In this document: positions 1 through 11,590 of the stretch, in pieces
Position numbering within the stretch: position 1 is the first letter of the stretch
Layout: each line of letters begins with the position of its first letter
Origin: Orientallactaga sibirica
Lineage: Eukaryota > Chordata > Mammalia > Rodentia > Dipodidae
Assembly (NCBI GenBank): GCA_036365145.1
Contig: JAEOAD010000030.1
Location: forward strand, 10,006,001-10,070,000
Direction of reading: 5' to 3'
DNA: 64,000 bases
Notes under the pieces: generated by a model
Databases searched by the model: none
What the model was told of the DNA's origin: nothing
What the model saw: the letters and a program-made list of their open reading frames with translations, nothing else
Made by a program: the position numbers and the translations under genes

Positions 1-189
1 AGAAATAGGCAGGGAGAGAGAGAGAGAATGGGCATGCCAGGGCCTCCAGCCACTGCAAACGAATTCCAGATGTGCGCGCCCATTGTGCATGTGGCTTACG
101 TGGGTCCTGGCAAATCCAGTCTCGAACCAGGGTCCTTAGCCTTCACAGGCAAGAACTTAATCCCTAAGCCATCTCACCAACACATTCTT
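1..189 (-). repeat. tRNA-type SINE, cut by window edge
   Basis: Reads as the complement of the SINE family that recurs through this window. From the left it shows the (GA)n block, then the conserved CCAGGGCCTCCAGCCACTGC stretch, and ends near CCTAAGCCATCTCACC, the complement of the SINE's 5' head. The A-rich tail lies off the left edge. The overlapping 61-codon open frame is only SINE sequence. Confidence 0.85.
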
Positions 190-270
190 TTATGGGCTCC
201 TACAAGGAAGTGACTTCTATTTTTCTCTAAACTTGAGGTAAAGAAATAATAACATTGTGCTCTTTTACAC

Positions 271-425
271 ATTGGAGTGCCAGGGCCTCTTGCAGCTGCA
301 AATGAACTCCAGATGCATGTGCCACTTTGTGCATCTAGTTTTTCATGGGTATTAGGGATTTGAACCCAGGTTAGCAGGTTTTGCAAGAAAGTGCCTTTAA
401 CCACTGAACCATCTGCCCAGCCCCA
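271..425 (-). repeat. tRNA-type SINE, diverged, tail missing
   Basis: Same family as the element at 1-189, with many more substitutions and no recognisable (GA)n block or A-rich tail. It ends in ATCTGCCCAGCCCC, the complement of the GGGGCTGG-type head. It is probably an old copy. Confidence 0.7.
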
Positions 426-1540
426 GTAATGACATTTTCAAAAGCACTTACACAGGTCATAGTCCAAATACAAATATTTCAAATAGACATAGTCAATCTC
501 TTTCAGATGAGTTGGAGACTTTTAGTTGGCTAACTAGGAAGAAATATCTCCATATTATTTGTAAGCTTCACTTTGTTTTTCTTTTTACAACATGGATGAA
601 TAGAGTATTCTCACAGCTTCTTGAAAGTGTGCATATGTTTTAGGATTGATCTTGGTTTCTTCATAGTTTGGCACTTTAATCTTTGACCATTTCCTTTCTC
701 AGTGTTATTCAGTGTGGGAAACAATGGCAGCACAGCATGAAACAGAACCCAACAGACAGTGTTAGTCTGAGGCAAATTCCTTCTTTGGCAAAATATATAG
801 GAAGAAGAGGGATTAGAGTTCAAATTTTTGTTCTTATCCTTATTGGAATAGAATCTCTTTTCTGTGACTAGCTTGATTACGGCAATTTCATAAGCATGCA
901 GGTCTTTAATCTATATGACTTCCATTGTAAGAGAGGAAATGTTTTTGACTGCCACTCATTTTCTAACAGGGAAAACTATGTGACTGGTCTTTCTGTGGGG
1001 CTTTTGTCATTTTAAACTTTTCTTCTCCCAAATTATGACTGTTCCCCCATAAGTCTTGACAATAATTTCTAAATTAGCCCTGTCTGGATTTGTGTTTCAT
1101 AATCTTAGGCATTTAACTGCAAATGTCATAGATTCTTAGCATTTCCAGGGCAGGTGTCAGGTTAAAAAGACAGTTTGACATCCTCACTGTGCAGGTCAGT
1201 TTCCTCATTTTCTATTCCAGGAGCAAGGTAATTAACCCTGATCTCTCGCTGCAGGGCCAAAGCAGTGACTCAGAACATTCTACTATGGACAGTGAAGCCC
1301 TGTGCTAGTGGTTTGCCTAATGTGGTACTTACACAAAGAACACTGCTTACAAAGCCCAGAGTTGAAAGCAATGAAGCAATTCTACCAAGGAGCAGTGTTA
1401 CTGGTACCAGTCTGCAGTCATGTCAGTTGAAATGTCTACTTTATACAACTTTTGAAAAGTGAATGGAAACCATTTTAATTTGAATTAAGATGTATGCTAC
1501 AAAGGAAATCAGATGCATAAAATGTTTAAAGAAGAACAAT
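426..1540. other. Non-repetitive intergenic DNA
   Basis: About 1.1 kb with no repeat I recognise, no long open frame (the longest are 60-70 codons with no protein-like pattern) and no RNA-gene signature. Nothing here can be named. Confidence 0.5.
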
Positions 1541-1870
1541 AGGCTGGGGAGATGGCTCAGTGGCTGGAAGTGCTTGCTACACAAGCTCCATGACTGGGCT
1601 TCCCATCCCCAGAACCCATGTAAAGTTAGATGCAAATAGCATAGAAATCCACAATCCCAACATGCCTATGACAATGGGAGGTGAAGTCAAGAGAATTCGG
1701 ACACTCCTGGGGCACCTAGTCTGGCACCTGTAGCAACAAAACAAGAGAGGCCCTGTGTCAAACAAGGTGAAAGGTGATGACTAACACCTCAAGGTTGTCT
1801 CTGACCTCCACATGCCCATACATACACATACATCATACACACATATATGCACCCACACATGTGCAAGTGC
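1541..1870 (+). repeat. B4-type SINE (ID head joined to B1-like body)
   Basis: Starts with GGCTGGGGAGATGGCTCAGT, the ID/tRNA-like head, continues through a B1-like middle (CACAATCCCAACATG) and ends in the 'GACCTCCACATGCCCATAC' segment followed by CA-rich sequence. That order is typical of RSINE1/B4. The copy is diverged and runs into a CA-rich microsatellite at 1820-1890. Confidence 0.75.
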
Positions 1871-2306
1871 ACACACACCCACACCCATAATAAAGAACAC
1901 TTTGAAGCTAACAGTAGGTTTTGTTGTGCTCATCTTCCTACATATTGTTTCCCAAGGCTCCTACCTGGGCTGAAGCCAACAAAAGTTTAGCATGTTGCAT
2001 GGAAAAAAGTAAGTATAGATTTCTGAAGGTGTTTCACATTTAATGTTTTTCAGAACTTCCCAAATACTTCTGTCTTTCCAAGGATCAAAACAATCATGCC
2101 TCATTCCATTTTCCAAGCTGTGTTAGCTTCCCAAGACAAGTGAGGATGGAAGACAGATCTAAAATGCTTATGATTTTCAGGAGGAACTACTGATTTTACA
2201 GTTGATAGAAAAGAAAATTTGCTTTCTTTCTCTGAGACTACAATACTACCTTATAATATTTTTACAAAGATAATTTATCTTTAGACAAATTATAAAATAT
2301 AGAAAA

Positions 2307-2620
2307 TCAGGGCTGAGATGGCTCAGAGGTTAAAAACACTTGCTGCACAAGCATGAGAACCATTGTTCAATCCCCAGCACCTATGTAAAAATCCAGGCAT
2401 GGCTGTGCATGCCTTTAGCCCCAGCACCAAGGGGGTGGAGGCAGGAGAATCACTAAGGCTCACTGGTCAGCCAGTCTACTGAAGAATAGTAAGCTCCAGG
2501 TTCAGCGCGGGACTGTTTCAATGAAATGAGGCAGAAACAATAATGAACACCCAGTGTCTTCCTCTGACCTCTGAATGAATGTGCCTGGGCATGCAAACAC
2601 ATCTACACACACACATGTAT
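2307..2620 (+). repeat. B4-type SINE
   Basis: Second B4 in the same orientation: head at 2307 (GGCTGAGATGGCTCAG), B1-like body near 2400-2450 (GCATGCCTTTAGCCCCAGCA), and a terminal 'CCTCTGACCTCTGAATG' segment grading into (CA)n. Diverged in the same way as the copy at 1541. Confidence 0.75.
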
Positions 2621-2683
2621 ATATACCACACACATACACACACCTAAATTGGTTCATTTATTTATTTAGTGTGTGTAGGTGAT

Positions 2684-2753
2684 ATGCATGTGTGTATGTA
2701 TATGTATATATATATATATATATAAATATACATGTGTGTGTTTGTGTGTGCAA
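2684..2753. repeat. (TG)n/(TA)n compound microsatellite
   Basis: Alternating purine-pyrimidine tract: TG-rich, then an uninterrupted TATATA core around 2704-2723, then TG-rich again. Likely length-polymorphic. Confidence 0.85.
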
Positions 2754-2799
2754 AGAGAGGTTAGAGGTTGTTGACATTGGATGTCTTCCTCAATTGCTC

Positions 2800-2990
2800 T
2801 CCACCTTAGTTTTTTTTTTTTTTTTTTTTTGTTTGTTTGTTTTTTTTTTTTTTCAAGGCAGGGTCTCTAGCTCATGCTGACCTGGAACTCACTGTGTAAT
2901 CCCTGTCTGTCTTTGAATTCACAGCAGTCCTCCTACTCTGCTTTCCAAATGCTGGGATTAAAGGCATGCACCACTATACACCCAGCTTCC
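2800..2990 (-). repeat. B1 SINE, diverged
   Basis: A poly-T run with a GTTTGTTTG interruption (2809-2853) is followed by the complement of a B1 body: AGGCAGGGTCTC, CCTGGAACTCACTGTGTA, ATGCTGGGATTAAAGGC. The A tail is on the left, so the element is on the minus strand. Confidence 0.85.
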
Positions 2991-3059
2991 ACCTTATTTT
3001 TTGAGACAGGAATCTCACTGAAGCTGGAGCTCATATTATTTATTTGTTTATTATTTATA

Positions 3060-3195
3060 TTGTATATGTATTGTATTGTATATGTATGGACACATGCATG
3101 CTCATGTGTGTGTGAGCGTAAGCATGTGTCTATCACAATGTATGTGTGGAAGTCAGAAAACAACTCTGGGATTGATTCTCACCTTCCCTCTCATT
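3060..3195 (-). repeat. B4/B3-like SINE fragment with TG-rich tract
   Basis: TG-rich DNA followed by 'TGTGTGGAAGTCAGAAAACAAC' type sequence and 'TTCTCACCTTCC', which resemble the tRNA-related part of B3/B4 elements in the minus orientation. The rest is lost at the insertion point of the next SINE. Confidence 0.45.
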
Positions 3196-3210
3196 TTGAG
3201 GCAAGTCTTT

Positions 3211-3460
3211 TTTTTTTTAAATATTTTTAAATTTTACTTTATTTATTTGAGAGAGAGATACAGAAATAGGCAGGGGGAGAGAGAGAAAGAGAGAGAGAGA
3301 ATATGGGTACGCCAGGGCCTCCAGCCACTGCAAACAAACTCCAGATGCATGCACCCCCTTTTGCATCTGGCTTATGTGGGTCCTGGAGAATCGAGCCTCG
3401 AACCGGGGTCCTTAGGCTTCATAGGCAAGTGTTTAACCACTAAAGCCATCTCTCCAGCCC
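3211..3460 (-). repeat. tRNA-type SINE with perfect 15-bp target duplication
   Basis: A complete copy: A-rich tail complement (ATTTATTTGAGAG), (GA)n block, body and CTCTCCAGCCC end. It is flanked by an exact 15-bp direct repeat, TTGAGGCAAGTCTTT, at 3196-3210 and 3461-3475. This fixes both ends and shows insertion by target-primed reverse transcription, with the SINE relying on L1 enzymes (known for this class). Confidence 0.95.
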
Positions 3461-3636
3461 TTGAGGCAAGTCTTTACTACCTCTGTCTTTGCTTTTTATT
3501 GCTCCCTTCATGAGCTGCCAGGAAATTTTCCTGCCTTTGTTTTCCTTCTCACAGTAGGTACACTGTGATTTCAAAAGTGCACCACAGATGCAATCTCCCC
3601 AGACTCCTGGTTACGTATTTTTTCTTCTTTTCTTTT

Positions 3637-4676
3637 AAAATATTTTTAATTAATTATGTATATAGTATATATATAGCCATGATGGTACTATCATTAGCCT
3701 TCTCCCTGTCCTCCCCCCATGGGTAATGTGGGACTTGCCTTATGGGGTTAGCCATCAGTTATGCAGGAGAGGCAATGACTCTGTGTATAATGACCCAACT
3801 CCTGGCTCTAACAATGTTTCTGCCCTCTCTTCCACGAATTTTCCTGAGCAATGTTGGGTTCATTTTAGGTCTATTTCAGTGAGGTTTTGTGAGTCTCTGT
3901 GTCTCTGGATATCTGATTTGGTAGAGGTTGAGTGTTCTTTGTGTCTATCTCCTTTGCCCTTGTGCTGGTACCAGGTTCACTGAGAAAGCAGCATTCTTGC
4001 TCATTTCCCCAATGACTCTATGGCTTCATCTGGTGCCCTGGTGAGGTGTGATGGGCTGATTCTCTCCTCAGAATATGCATCCATCTGAAAGAGAGAAACA
4101 GATTCTCCAACAGAGAGTGAGGTCAGTGCAAGATACATGGATAACCATTATTATTTTAGAGAGAATTTAATAGGTGTAGGCCCTCTTATATCCCACTGTT
4201 GGTGGGTGCTTGATATTGGAGAGCGGGCTCATTTTTGATATGGTTCTGACTTGTTTCCTGTTACCAGGTATGGGTTCTAGTCCACTGTGCAGATCCATTA
4301 GCCAAATCTAGAGCAGATGGTAACCCACCATGGCTGTGTGCCACTACTGCACTTGTGTGAGCGTCACTTCAGGTTGATTGCTGCTGAGTAGCTTAGACCA
4401 TGAGTTGCTTAGACAGATGTTGGTTGTTTTCCCCCAGTCACTTATGTAGCACCTTCTGGCATTAGAGAAGCTAACTGTCTGAGGACTGACTCTCTTCCAG
4501 ATTCCAGCCAGGTCTCTCCATGTTCCATCTGAACAGCATATGGTATCTTCAGCAGTAGGGTCTTACCATTAACCTTTGATGGGTCATCAAGTACTCTGAC
4601 AGATATCTTTCTTCTTTTGGGAAACCTCATAGGTCTCACTGATCAACAGCTCATTGTGGATGTTAACCACATGTTG
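3637..4676 (-). mobile_element. L1 3'-UTR retroposon, copy A (about 1.04 kb)
   Basis: Read on the minus strand it starts near TGTGGTTAACATCCACAATG and ends in an AT-rich, A-tailed tract around 3640. It is the same sequence as 30622-31943. It aligns to the 3' UTR of L1-2: both share GTAAGACCCTA(C/T)TGCTGAAGA and, further on, TGCA(G/A)TAGTGGCA and CATACCTGGTA-like blocks. No ORF2 sequence precedes it. The 65-codon open frame at 4442-4639 lies inside it and is not conserved as protein in the other copies. Confidence 0.75.
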
Positions 4677-4689
4677 GTATTGGGAGTTA

Positions 4690-5440
4690 CAGGTCAGTGC
4701 CAAAGGAAAAGAAGGAAGAAAAAGTATAAGTAATATGAAAGTAAGAGAAAAGAGAGAGAAGAGGGAGTGATAGAGAGAGAAACAGGAGAAGATTAAGTTA
4801 GCTTCATCATACCCTCTCCAAGCCCCTGTGATTCAGGTGTTTTTTCCAAGCGCCTGATTACTATATTTTTTTATCCTAAGGTTGCACAAGACATTTTAGA
4901 GTGGCAGAGCGCCAAATCCAAACCCTGTCTTCTCCATGCTCACCTTCCTTGAAGGAGCTCACTTCTCATTCTCTATCATCCCTGCGTGTTTTGAGGCTAC
5001 AAGCACTGGGTAAATCTTCTGTTTGCTTATCAGGCTCTCATGGTTTCAGATTTTACCTCTTGATTTCAATATCTGGATTTCCAATCCTGGCATTCTATGT
5101 AATTAATCTACTGAAAATTTAATGTTTATGCTTATTCTTCCCTCTCCTTCGATCACATCAGTGCAGATCTCATTACCAAATGCCAAGACTATTAAACTTC
5201 TTACCTCCCTGATTTGTGTTTCTTCTTCTAATTCTTCCTCATGCTGAGATTACTTTAATTTTTATGAAGTAGTGCTTCAAGCCTTATGCTTCTCCTGGCA
5301 TCTCGCTGGTGCCTATACAGTAGTATGCTAACACTTGAACATGGAAATCAATGCACTTTTCAGTCCTGCCTTACCTGATGATCAATTTGCCTTCCCATTA
5401 TAGTTAAGGTATGGCAGGAACATAGTGGTCAATGAAAATA
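4690..5440. other. Non-repetitive intergenic DNA
   Basis: Includes a purine-rich (GA) stretch at 4735-4795. No repeat family, RNA gene or credible coding frame is visible. The 73-codon frame at 4901-5122 has no recognisable domain. Confidence 0.45.
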
Positions 5441-5454
5441 CATGCGCAATTTTT

Positions 5455-5698
5455 AAAATTTTTGTTTATTTTACATATTGATTTATTTATTTGAGAGCGA
5501 CAGACAGACAGAGAAAGAGGCAGAGAGAGAGAGAGAGAGAATGGGTGCACCAGGGCCTCCAGCCACTGCAAACAAACTCCAGATGCATGCACCACCTTGT
5601 ACATCTGGCTTACATGGGTACTGGGGAATAGAGCCTTGAACTGGGGTCCTTAGGCTTCACAGGCAAGCACTTAACTGCTCAGCCATCTCTCCAGCCCT
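5455..5698 (-). repeat. tRNA-type SINE
   Basis: Full-length copy with tail, (GA)n, body and CTCTCCAGCC end. Likely target duplications are diverged: CATGCGCAATTTTT at 5441-5454 and CATGTGAACTTTTT at 5699-5712 (11 of 14 match). Confidence 0.88.
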
Positions 5699-5749
5699 CA
5701 TGTGAACTTTTTGTTGACTTACCCTTTTTTGAGGCAAGCCCAACAGTCT

Positions 5750-5973
5750 GCATTTTTTTTATGAAAGAGTAAGAGAGAGAGAGTATTAGTGCACCAGGGC
5801 CTCCAGCCACTGCAATCGAACTCCAAATGTGTGCCCCTTGTACACATGTGTGACCTTGCATGCTTGTGTCACTATGTGCATCTGAGTTTACATAGGACCT
5901 GAAGAGTCAGACAGGAGTCCTTAGGCTTAACATGCAAGCACCTTAACCACTAAGCCATCTATTTCTCCAGTGT
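5750..5973 (-). repeat. tRNA-type SINE, variant with about 35-bp internal insertion
   Basis: Same family, but after GCCCCTTGT there is extra sequence (about 5843-5880, containing TGCTTGTGTCACT) before the usual GTGCATCTG block. The copy at 29415-29628 carries a related insertion, so this looks like a subfamily rather than a private change. Confidence 0.75.
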
Positions 5974-5984
5974 AGTTCACTTTC

Positions 5985-6430
5985 TTTTTGTATCAGTTGC
6001 TTTATCATTGCTGGGAGAAAATACCTGACTAGAAGCAAATAAGGAAGGAAGAAAGTTCAATCTGGCTTACAGTTTCAGAGGATAGAGTATTGTGGTGGAG
6101 AAAGCATGACAGGAGATCAAGAAGCTAGAGTCAAATTATCACATCACCAGGAAAGAAGTAGAGAGAGATAAATGCTGCTGCTGAGCCAGTTCTCTTCTTT
6201 CTCTCCTTTTTATATAGTCCAGGATCCAAACCCATGGAATGGTGCTTATTCACCATTAAGGTGGGTTTTCCCATTCACTTAATCTAAAAGATAACCAATC
6301 ACAGGTATGTGCATAGGATAACCTAATTAAAATACTTCTCACACATGATCCTAAGTCCTGTTGACAGATTAACCTAATGGCTAATATCTCTTTGGACATA
6401 GGTGACTGACTTCTAACTGAAGGTATGTCA
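5985..6430 (-). repeat. MaLR-type LTR, diverged
   Basis: The left part (ATCAGTTGCTTTATCATTGC, then CTGGCTTACAGTTTCAGAGG) and the right part (CCCATGGAATGGTGC, then AGATAACC) follow the order of rodent MT/ORR-like MaLR LTRs read backwards. Ends are approximate and no target duplication was found. This is a non-coding remnant. Confidence 0.6.
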
Positions 6431-7104
6431 TATAAGTAGTTTGTCACTTCACAGCCTGGCCCTCTGTGCCACCCCCCCACCCGAGTCTTTCATGTTTTAC
6501 CATGTCTTCAGGGGTCTTCTGTATACTTTCAGGAAGTGCAGCTACAAAACCTTCAGTAGCCTGAGCACCTGAGTGACCATGTGGAGCTCTGTGGATTCAT
6601 GTTGTGTATGTAACAGGAATAAGAAATAAGCTCATTTTGTACTAAATATTTGAAGGTTTTTTTCCCCTCAACTTGTCAGTACAGCAGAGTCTGCCTGATC
6701 CTGGCACACACCTTGAGAAGGCATAACAAGCCTCTCTGAATTTAGCTACAGGCCTAATGTACTACTTCTGCCTAAGGAGGTGGAGATAGGGGGACAATGG
6801 GGAAATATTACATGAGTTGCAGAATGAACAATGCAGTGATCCCCAGATTTATGAATTAACTAATGACAGTCAAAGTAGAAACTGAGAGCTTGACAGAAAT
6901 TACCAAAATTTAATTTTCATTAGAAAAGGGATTCAAAATTTCCCATTATTTACTTTTATAATTATTTCAAAAAAATAAAGGGCATATAACACAGCATTCC
7001 TTCTCTAAGAATGAGGAAACTATACTGTCAAAAGTAAGGTCAAATTTTAAAATGGAACATATTTATCTTAGTAACAAATAAAATCTTTCCCTTATTCTTT
7101 TCCT
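6431..7104. other. Non-repetitive, AT-rich intergenic DNA
   Basis: No family or coding signal recognised. It ends where homology to L1-1 begins, so it also holds the breakpoint that removed the 3' end of that L1. Confidence 0.4.
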
Positions 7105-10100
7105 CACTTTAATACTAATGGCTACGGATGTAGAACACTTTTTTAGATGTTTATATGCTATCTGTATTTCTTCTTCTGAGAACTCTATTTAGTTCCATAG
7201 TCCATTTTTTAACAGGGTTGTTTGATTTCTTATTGTTCTGTTTTTTGAGTTCTTTGTATATTCTGGATATTAATCCTTTGTCAGATGTATAGCTGGCAAA
7301 GATTTTCTCCAATTCTGTAGGTAGTCTCTTTGCTCTATTCAGTGTCCTTTGCTGTACAAAAGCTTTGTAATTTTACAAGATCCTAGTGGTTGATTAGTGG
7401 TTTTATTTCCTGAGTAATTGGGGTTATATTCAGAAAATCATTACCTATGCCAATGTTGAAGGGTTTCCCCTACCTTTTCTTCTAGCAGTTTCAGAGTTTC
7501 AGGTCTGATATTAAGGTCCCTGATGCTATTGGACTTGATTCTTGTGCATCAAGAAAGACAAGGATCTATTTTCATCCTTCTACATATAGATATCCATTTT
7601 TTCCCAGCACCACTTGTTGAAGAGGCTATCTTTTCTCCAATGAATATTTTTGGCATTTGGTCAAAAATCAGATGGCTGATGCTGCCTGGATTAACATCTG
7701 GGTCCTCTATTCTGTTCCGTTGATATATACATCTGTCTTTGTGCCAGTACCATGCTGTTTTGTTACTATGGCTTTGTAATATAGCTTAAAATTGGGTATG
7801 GTGATACCACCAGCCTGATTTTTGTTGCACAAAATTCTTTTGGATATTCGAGGTTTTTGTGCTTCCAAATGAATTTTAGGATTGTTTTTTCTATTTCTGT
7901 GAAGGATGGCATTGGAATTTTAATGGGGATTGCATTAAATATGTAAATTGTTTTTGGTAAGATTGACATTTTCATAACATTGACTCTTCCAATCCAAGAA
8001 CATGGGATGTCTTTCCATTTCCTAGTGTCTTTCTACAATTTCTTGCTTGAGTATTTTAAACTTCTAATTGTAGAGCTCCTTCACTTTCTTGGTTAATTTA
8101 TTCCAAGGTACTTTATTATTATTTTTTTTTGAGGCAATTGTGAATGGGAAGGATTTGTTGATTTCATCCTCTGCATGTTTGTTGTTAGTGTATAGAAAAG
8201 CTACTGATTTCTTGGTGTTTATTTTGTATCCTGCTACATTGCTAAAAGTGTTTATCAGCTCCAACAGTTTAATGAGAGAGTCTTCAGGGTCCTTTATGTA
8301 TAGAATCATATCATCTGTAAATAATGATAGTTTGATCTCCTCCTTTCTAATTTGTATCCCTTTCATGAGTGTCTCTCACCTTATTGCTATAGCTAAGACT
8401 TCCAGTTCTATATTAAATAAAAGTGGAGACAGTATACACCCTTGTCTTGTTCTTGAATTTAGTGGAAAAGCTTCAAGTTTTTCCTTATTTAATATTTTGT
8501 TGGCTGTAGTTTTGTCATAAATAGCTTTTATTATGTTGAGATAGGTTCCTTCTATTCCCAGTTTCTGCAATACTTTTACCATGAGGGATGTTGGATTTTG
8601 TCGAATGCCTTTACTGCATCTATTGAGATGCTCATGTGATTTTTGTCCTTCAGACCATTTATATGATATGTTACATTTATCGATTTTTGTATGTTGAACC
8701 ATCCCTGCATCTCTGGGATTAAGCCTGCTTTGTTGGGATGAATAATCTTTCTGATATATTCTTGTATTCTGTTTGCCAATATTTTGTTGAGAATTTTTGC
8801 ATCTATGTTCATGAGGGAGATTGCTCTGTAATTTTCTTTTTTTGTTCTGTCTCTGTTTGGGTTTGGTATCAGGGTGATGCTGGATTCATAGAAGGAGTTT
8901 GTAGAATTCCTTCCTTTTCTATTTTATGGAAAAGTTTGAGAAGCAGTGGTGTTAGTTCTTCCACAAAAGTCTGGTAAAATTCACCAGTGAATCCATCTGA
9001 ACTTGGACTTTTTTTAGTTGGGAGACTTTTTTGTAAATGCTTGGGTCTCTGTACTTGTTGTAGGTCTGTTTAAATTGTTTATCTCATCTTGATTTAATTT
9101 TGGTAGGTCATATGAATCAAGGAAATCATCCATTTATTTCAGATTTTCAAATATGTCCTTATGATATTCTGAATTTCTTTGGTATCTATTGTAATGGTGT
9201 CTTTTTCATCTCTGATTTTATTATTTTTTGTCTCTCTCTCTCTTCTGGTCAGATTTGCTAAGCATTCATCAATTTTGTTTATCCTTTCAAAGAACCAACT
9301 CTTTGTTTCATTGATTCTTTGGATATTTTGGGTTTCTATTTCATTAATTTCTGCTGTAATCTTTATTTCTTCCTGTCTACTGATTTTTGGTTTGCTTTGT
9401 TTTTCTTTTTCCAAAGACTTAAGGTGAAGCATTAAATTGTTTACTTGTGAACTCTCTAATTTCTTAATGTAGGCACTTAGAGTTATAAATTTCCCTCATA
9501 GGACTGCCTTCATTGTGTCTCAAAAGTTTTGGTATGTTGTACTCTCATCATCATTTGATTCAATGAATTTATTGACTTTTTTTATGATTTCATCAATGAT
9601 GCATTAATCATTCAATAGTGTAGTGTTTAGTCTCCATGAATTTCTGTATGCTCTGTAGTTTAGCTTGCTGCTGATTTTCAGGTTAATCCCATTGTGGTCA
9701 GATAGAATACAAGGGATCATTTCAATTTTCCTGTATTTGTTAAGATTTGCTTTATGTCTCATTATATGGTCTATTTTAAAGAACGTTCCATGTGCTGCTG
9801 AGAAAAATGTTCTGCAGCATTTGGATGGAATGTTCTGTAGATATCTGTTAGGTCCATTTGATCCATGACATCATTTAATGCAGATGTCTCTCTGTTTCTT
9901 TTTTTGCCAGAATAACCTGTCAATTGATAAGAGTGGGGTATTGAAGTCACCCACTACAGTTGTGTTTCGTGTTATCTTGACTTTAAGTCCAACAGCATTT
10001 GTTTGATGAAACTGGGAGCCCCCATATTAGGTGCATATACATTTAGGATTGTAATGTCTTCCTGTTGGAATGTTCCTTTAATCAGTATAAAATGATCTTA

Positions 10101-10379
10101 TTTATCTTTCCTCACTAATGTTGGTTTGAAGTTTATCCTGTCAGATATTAGGATAGCAATCCCTGCTTGTTTCCAAAGCCCATTTACTTGAAATACCATT
10201 TTACATCCTTTCACCCTAAGACAGTATCTATCTTTTATTGAAAGATGAGTTTTCTGGAGGCAACAGATGGCAGGATCCTGCCTTTTAATCCAGTCTGCAA
10301 GCCTGTGTCTTCTGGTTGGGGCATTGAGGCCATTGATATTAAGAGTCATTTTTGAAAGATCTTTATTTATTCTTGCCAT
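7105..10379 (-). pseudogene. L1-1 ORF2 (endonuclease-reverse transcriptase), broken
   Basis: The frame opens at ATG 10377-10379 with the L1 endonuclease N-terminus (about 93 codons to 10098, with residues such as NINGLNAP and CCLQKTHLS). It is then split by frameshifts and stops. Reverse transcriptase blocks are seen at 8376-8812 ([13 protein letters not shown]) and 8064-8366. The catalytic FADD motif reads FTDD here, so even the best domain is altered. The linker before the RT domain is at 9139-9432. Homology stops at about 7105, before the cysteine-rich C-terminus. An intact L1 ORF2 is about 1,280 residues; nothing near that survives. Confidence 0.9.
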
Positions 10380-10603
10380 TCTTCTTGTTTTGTAGTTCTT
10401 CCTGTTTTCAGTTTACTTACTTGTTTTAACTGCTATTTGAGTATGATTTGTTTTTTCCTACTTCCAGATGTGTGTATTTTGTTTTCTCTTTAGCATGGAT
10501 TCCTTCAAGTATTTTCTGTAGAGCTTGTTTAGTTGCCATAAATTCCTTTAGCCTGTTTTTGTTGTGGAATGTCTTTATTTCTCCATCAATTTTGATAGAT
10601 AGC

Positions 10604-11095
10604 TGTGATGGTTAAGTTTGTGTCAACTTGATTTGTTTAGGAATCCACAGATATTCCTCATAAGTGTGTCTCTGAGGTTGCCTCTAGGAAGAATCCTTCC
10701 CCCAGGGTAAGCCCTTCCCCAGAGTGGGTGGTCCCTCTTGGAGGAAGGAGCTGGTTGATAAAAAGAAGCTCTGGGAAGAAAGGCTCTCTCTCTCTCCTCC
10801 CACCTGGCTGCCAGTGCTGCTCACTGTTCTCTGCTTGGTGCTTGCTGTTTTCCAGTATGGACTAAAGACCAGGGTGGACTGAAGAGCAGTGTCTCTCCAG
10901 GAAGCCTTCAGGCCTTCAGTGCCAGATTGGGACTACTGAGGCATCCAGCCTCGTGGACTGAGCAGCTACCAGGTTCCTTGACTCTCAGGCCTGCAACCAG
11001 CTATTGCTGGACTGTTGTAAGCTAATCCAATAAATTCCCTTTTAATACAATTCATTCTATCCATTCTGTTCCTCTAGAGAACCCTGACTAAAACA
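10604..11095 (+). repeat. Solo LTR (492 bp) inserted in L1-1, 5-bp target duplication
   Basis: Starts TGTGATGGTTAAGTTTGTG and ends CCTGACTAAAACA, with a polyadenylation-type AATAAA at 11029-11034. It is flanked by ATAGC at 10599-10603 and 11096-11100. The matching place in L1-4 (GATAGATAGCTTTGC near 50230) has one copy of ATAGC and no LTR, so the boundaries are certain. A 5-bp duplication and TG...CA ends fit an ERVL/MaLR-type element. It has no internal genes. Confidence 0.93.
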
Positions 11096-11362
11096 ATAGC
11101 TTTGCAGGGTAAAGTAATCTTGGTTGACAGTTGTTATCTTTCAGAACTTGGCATACATCATACCAAGCCCTTCTGGCTTTCAAAGTTTATGTTGAGTAAT
11201 CTGCTGTAATCCTAATGGCCTTGCCTTTGTAGGTGACTTGCTTTCTCTCTCTAACTGCTTTCAATATATTTTCTTTGGTTTGCATGTTTAGTAGTTTAAT
11301 TATAACATGGCAAGGAAAGGTTCTTTCCAGGTTTTGTCTGTTTGGTGTTCTAAAAGCTTCTT

Positions 11363-11397
11363 TTTAAAAATATTTTATTTATTTATTTGAGATAAAG

Positions 11398-11433
<36 letters not shown>

Positions 11434-11590
11434 AGAGATAGTGGGGGCACCAGGGCATCTAGCCATTGCAAATGAACTCCAGATGCATGTGTCTCCTTGT
11501 GCATCTGGCTTACATGGGTCCTGGAGAATTGAACCAGGTCCTTTGGCTTTGCAGGCAACTGCTTTAACCACTAAACAATCTCTCCAGCCC
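11363..11590 (-). repeat. tRNA-type SINE inside L1-1 ORF1, perfect 14-bp duplication
   Basis: Flanked by TCTAAAAGCTTCTT at 11349-11362 and 11591-11604. L1-4 has the unfilled site near 50487. It carries a long (GA)n run at 11399-11431. Confidence 0.95.

Noticed and set aside
2874..3513. Open frames of 118 and 145 codons on the plus strand
   Set aside because: They run through a B1, a TG-rich tract and a SINE in low-complexity frames, and have no conserved domain.
4442..4639. 65-codon frame resembling 31669-31926 on the same strand
   Set aside because: Both lie in L1 3'-UTR retroposons; the frame shifts between copies and has no partner in L1-2.
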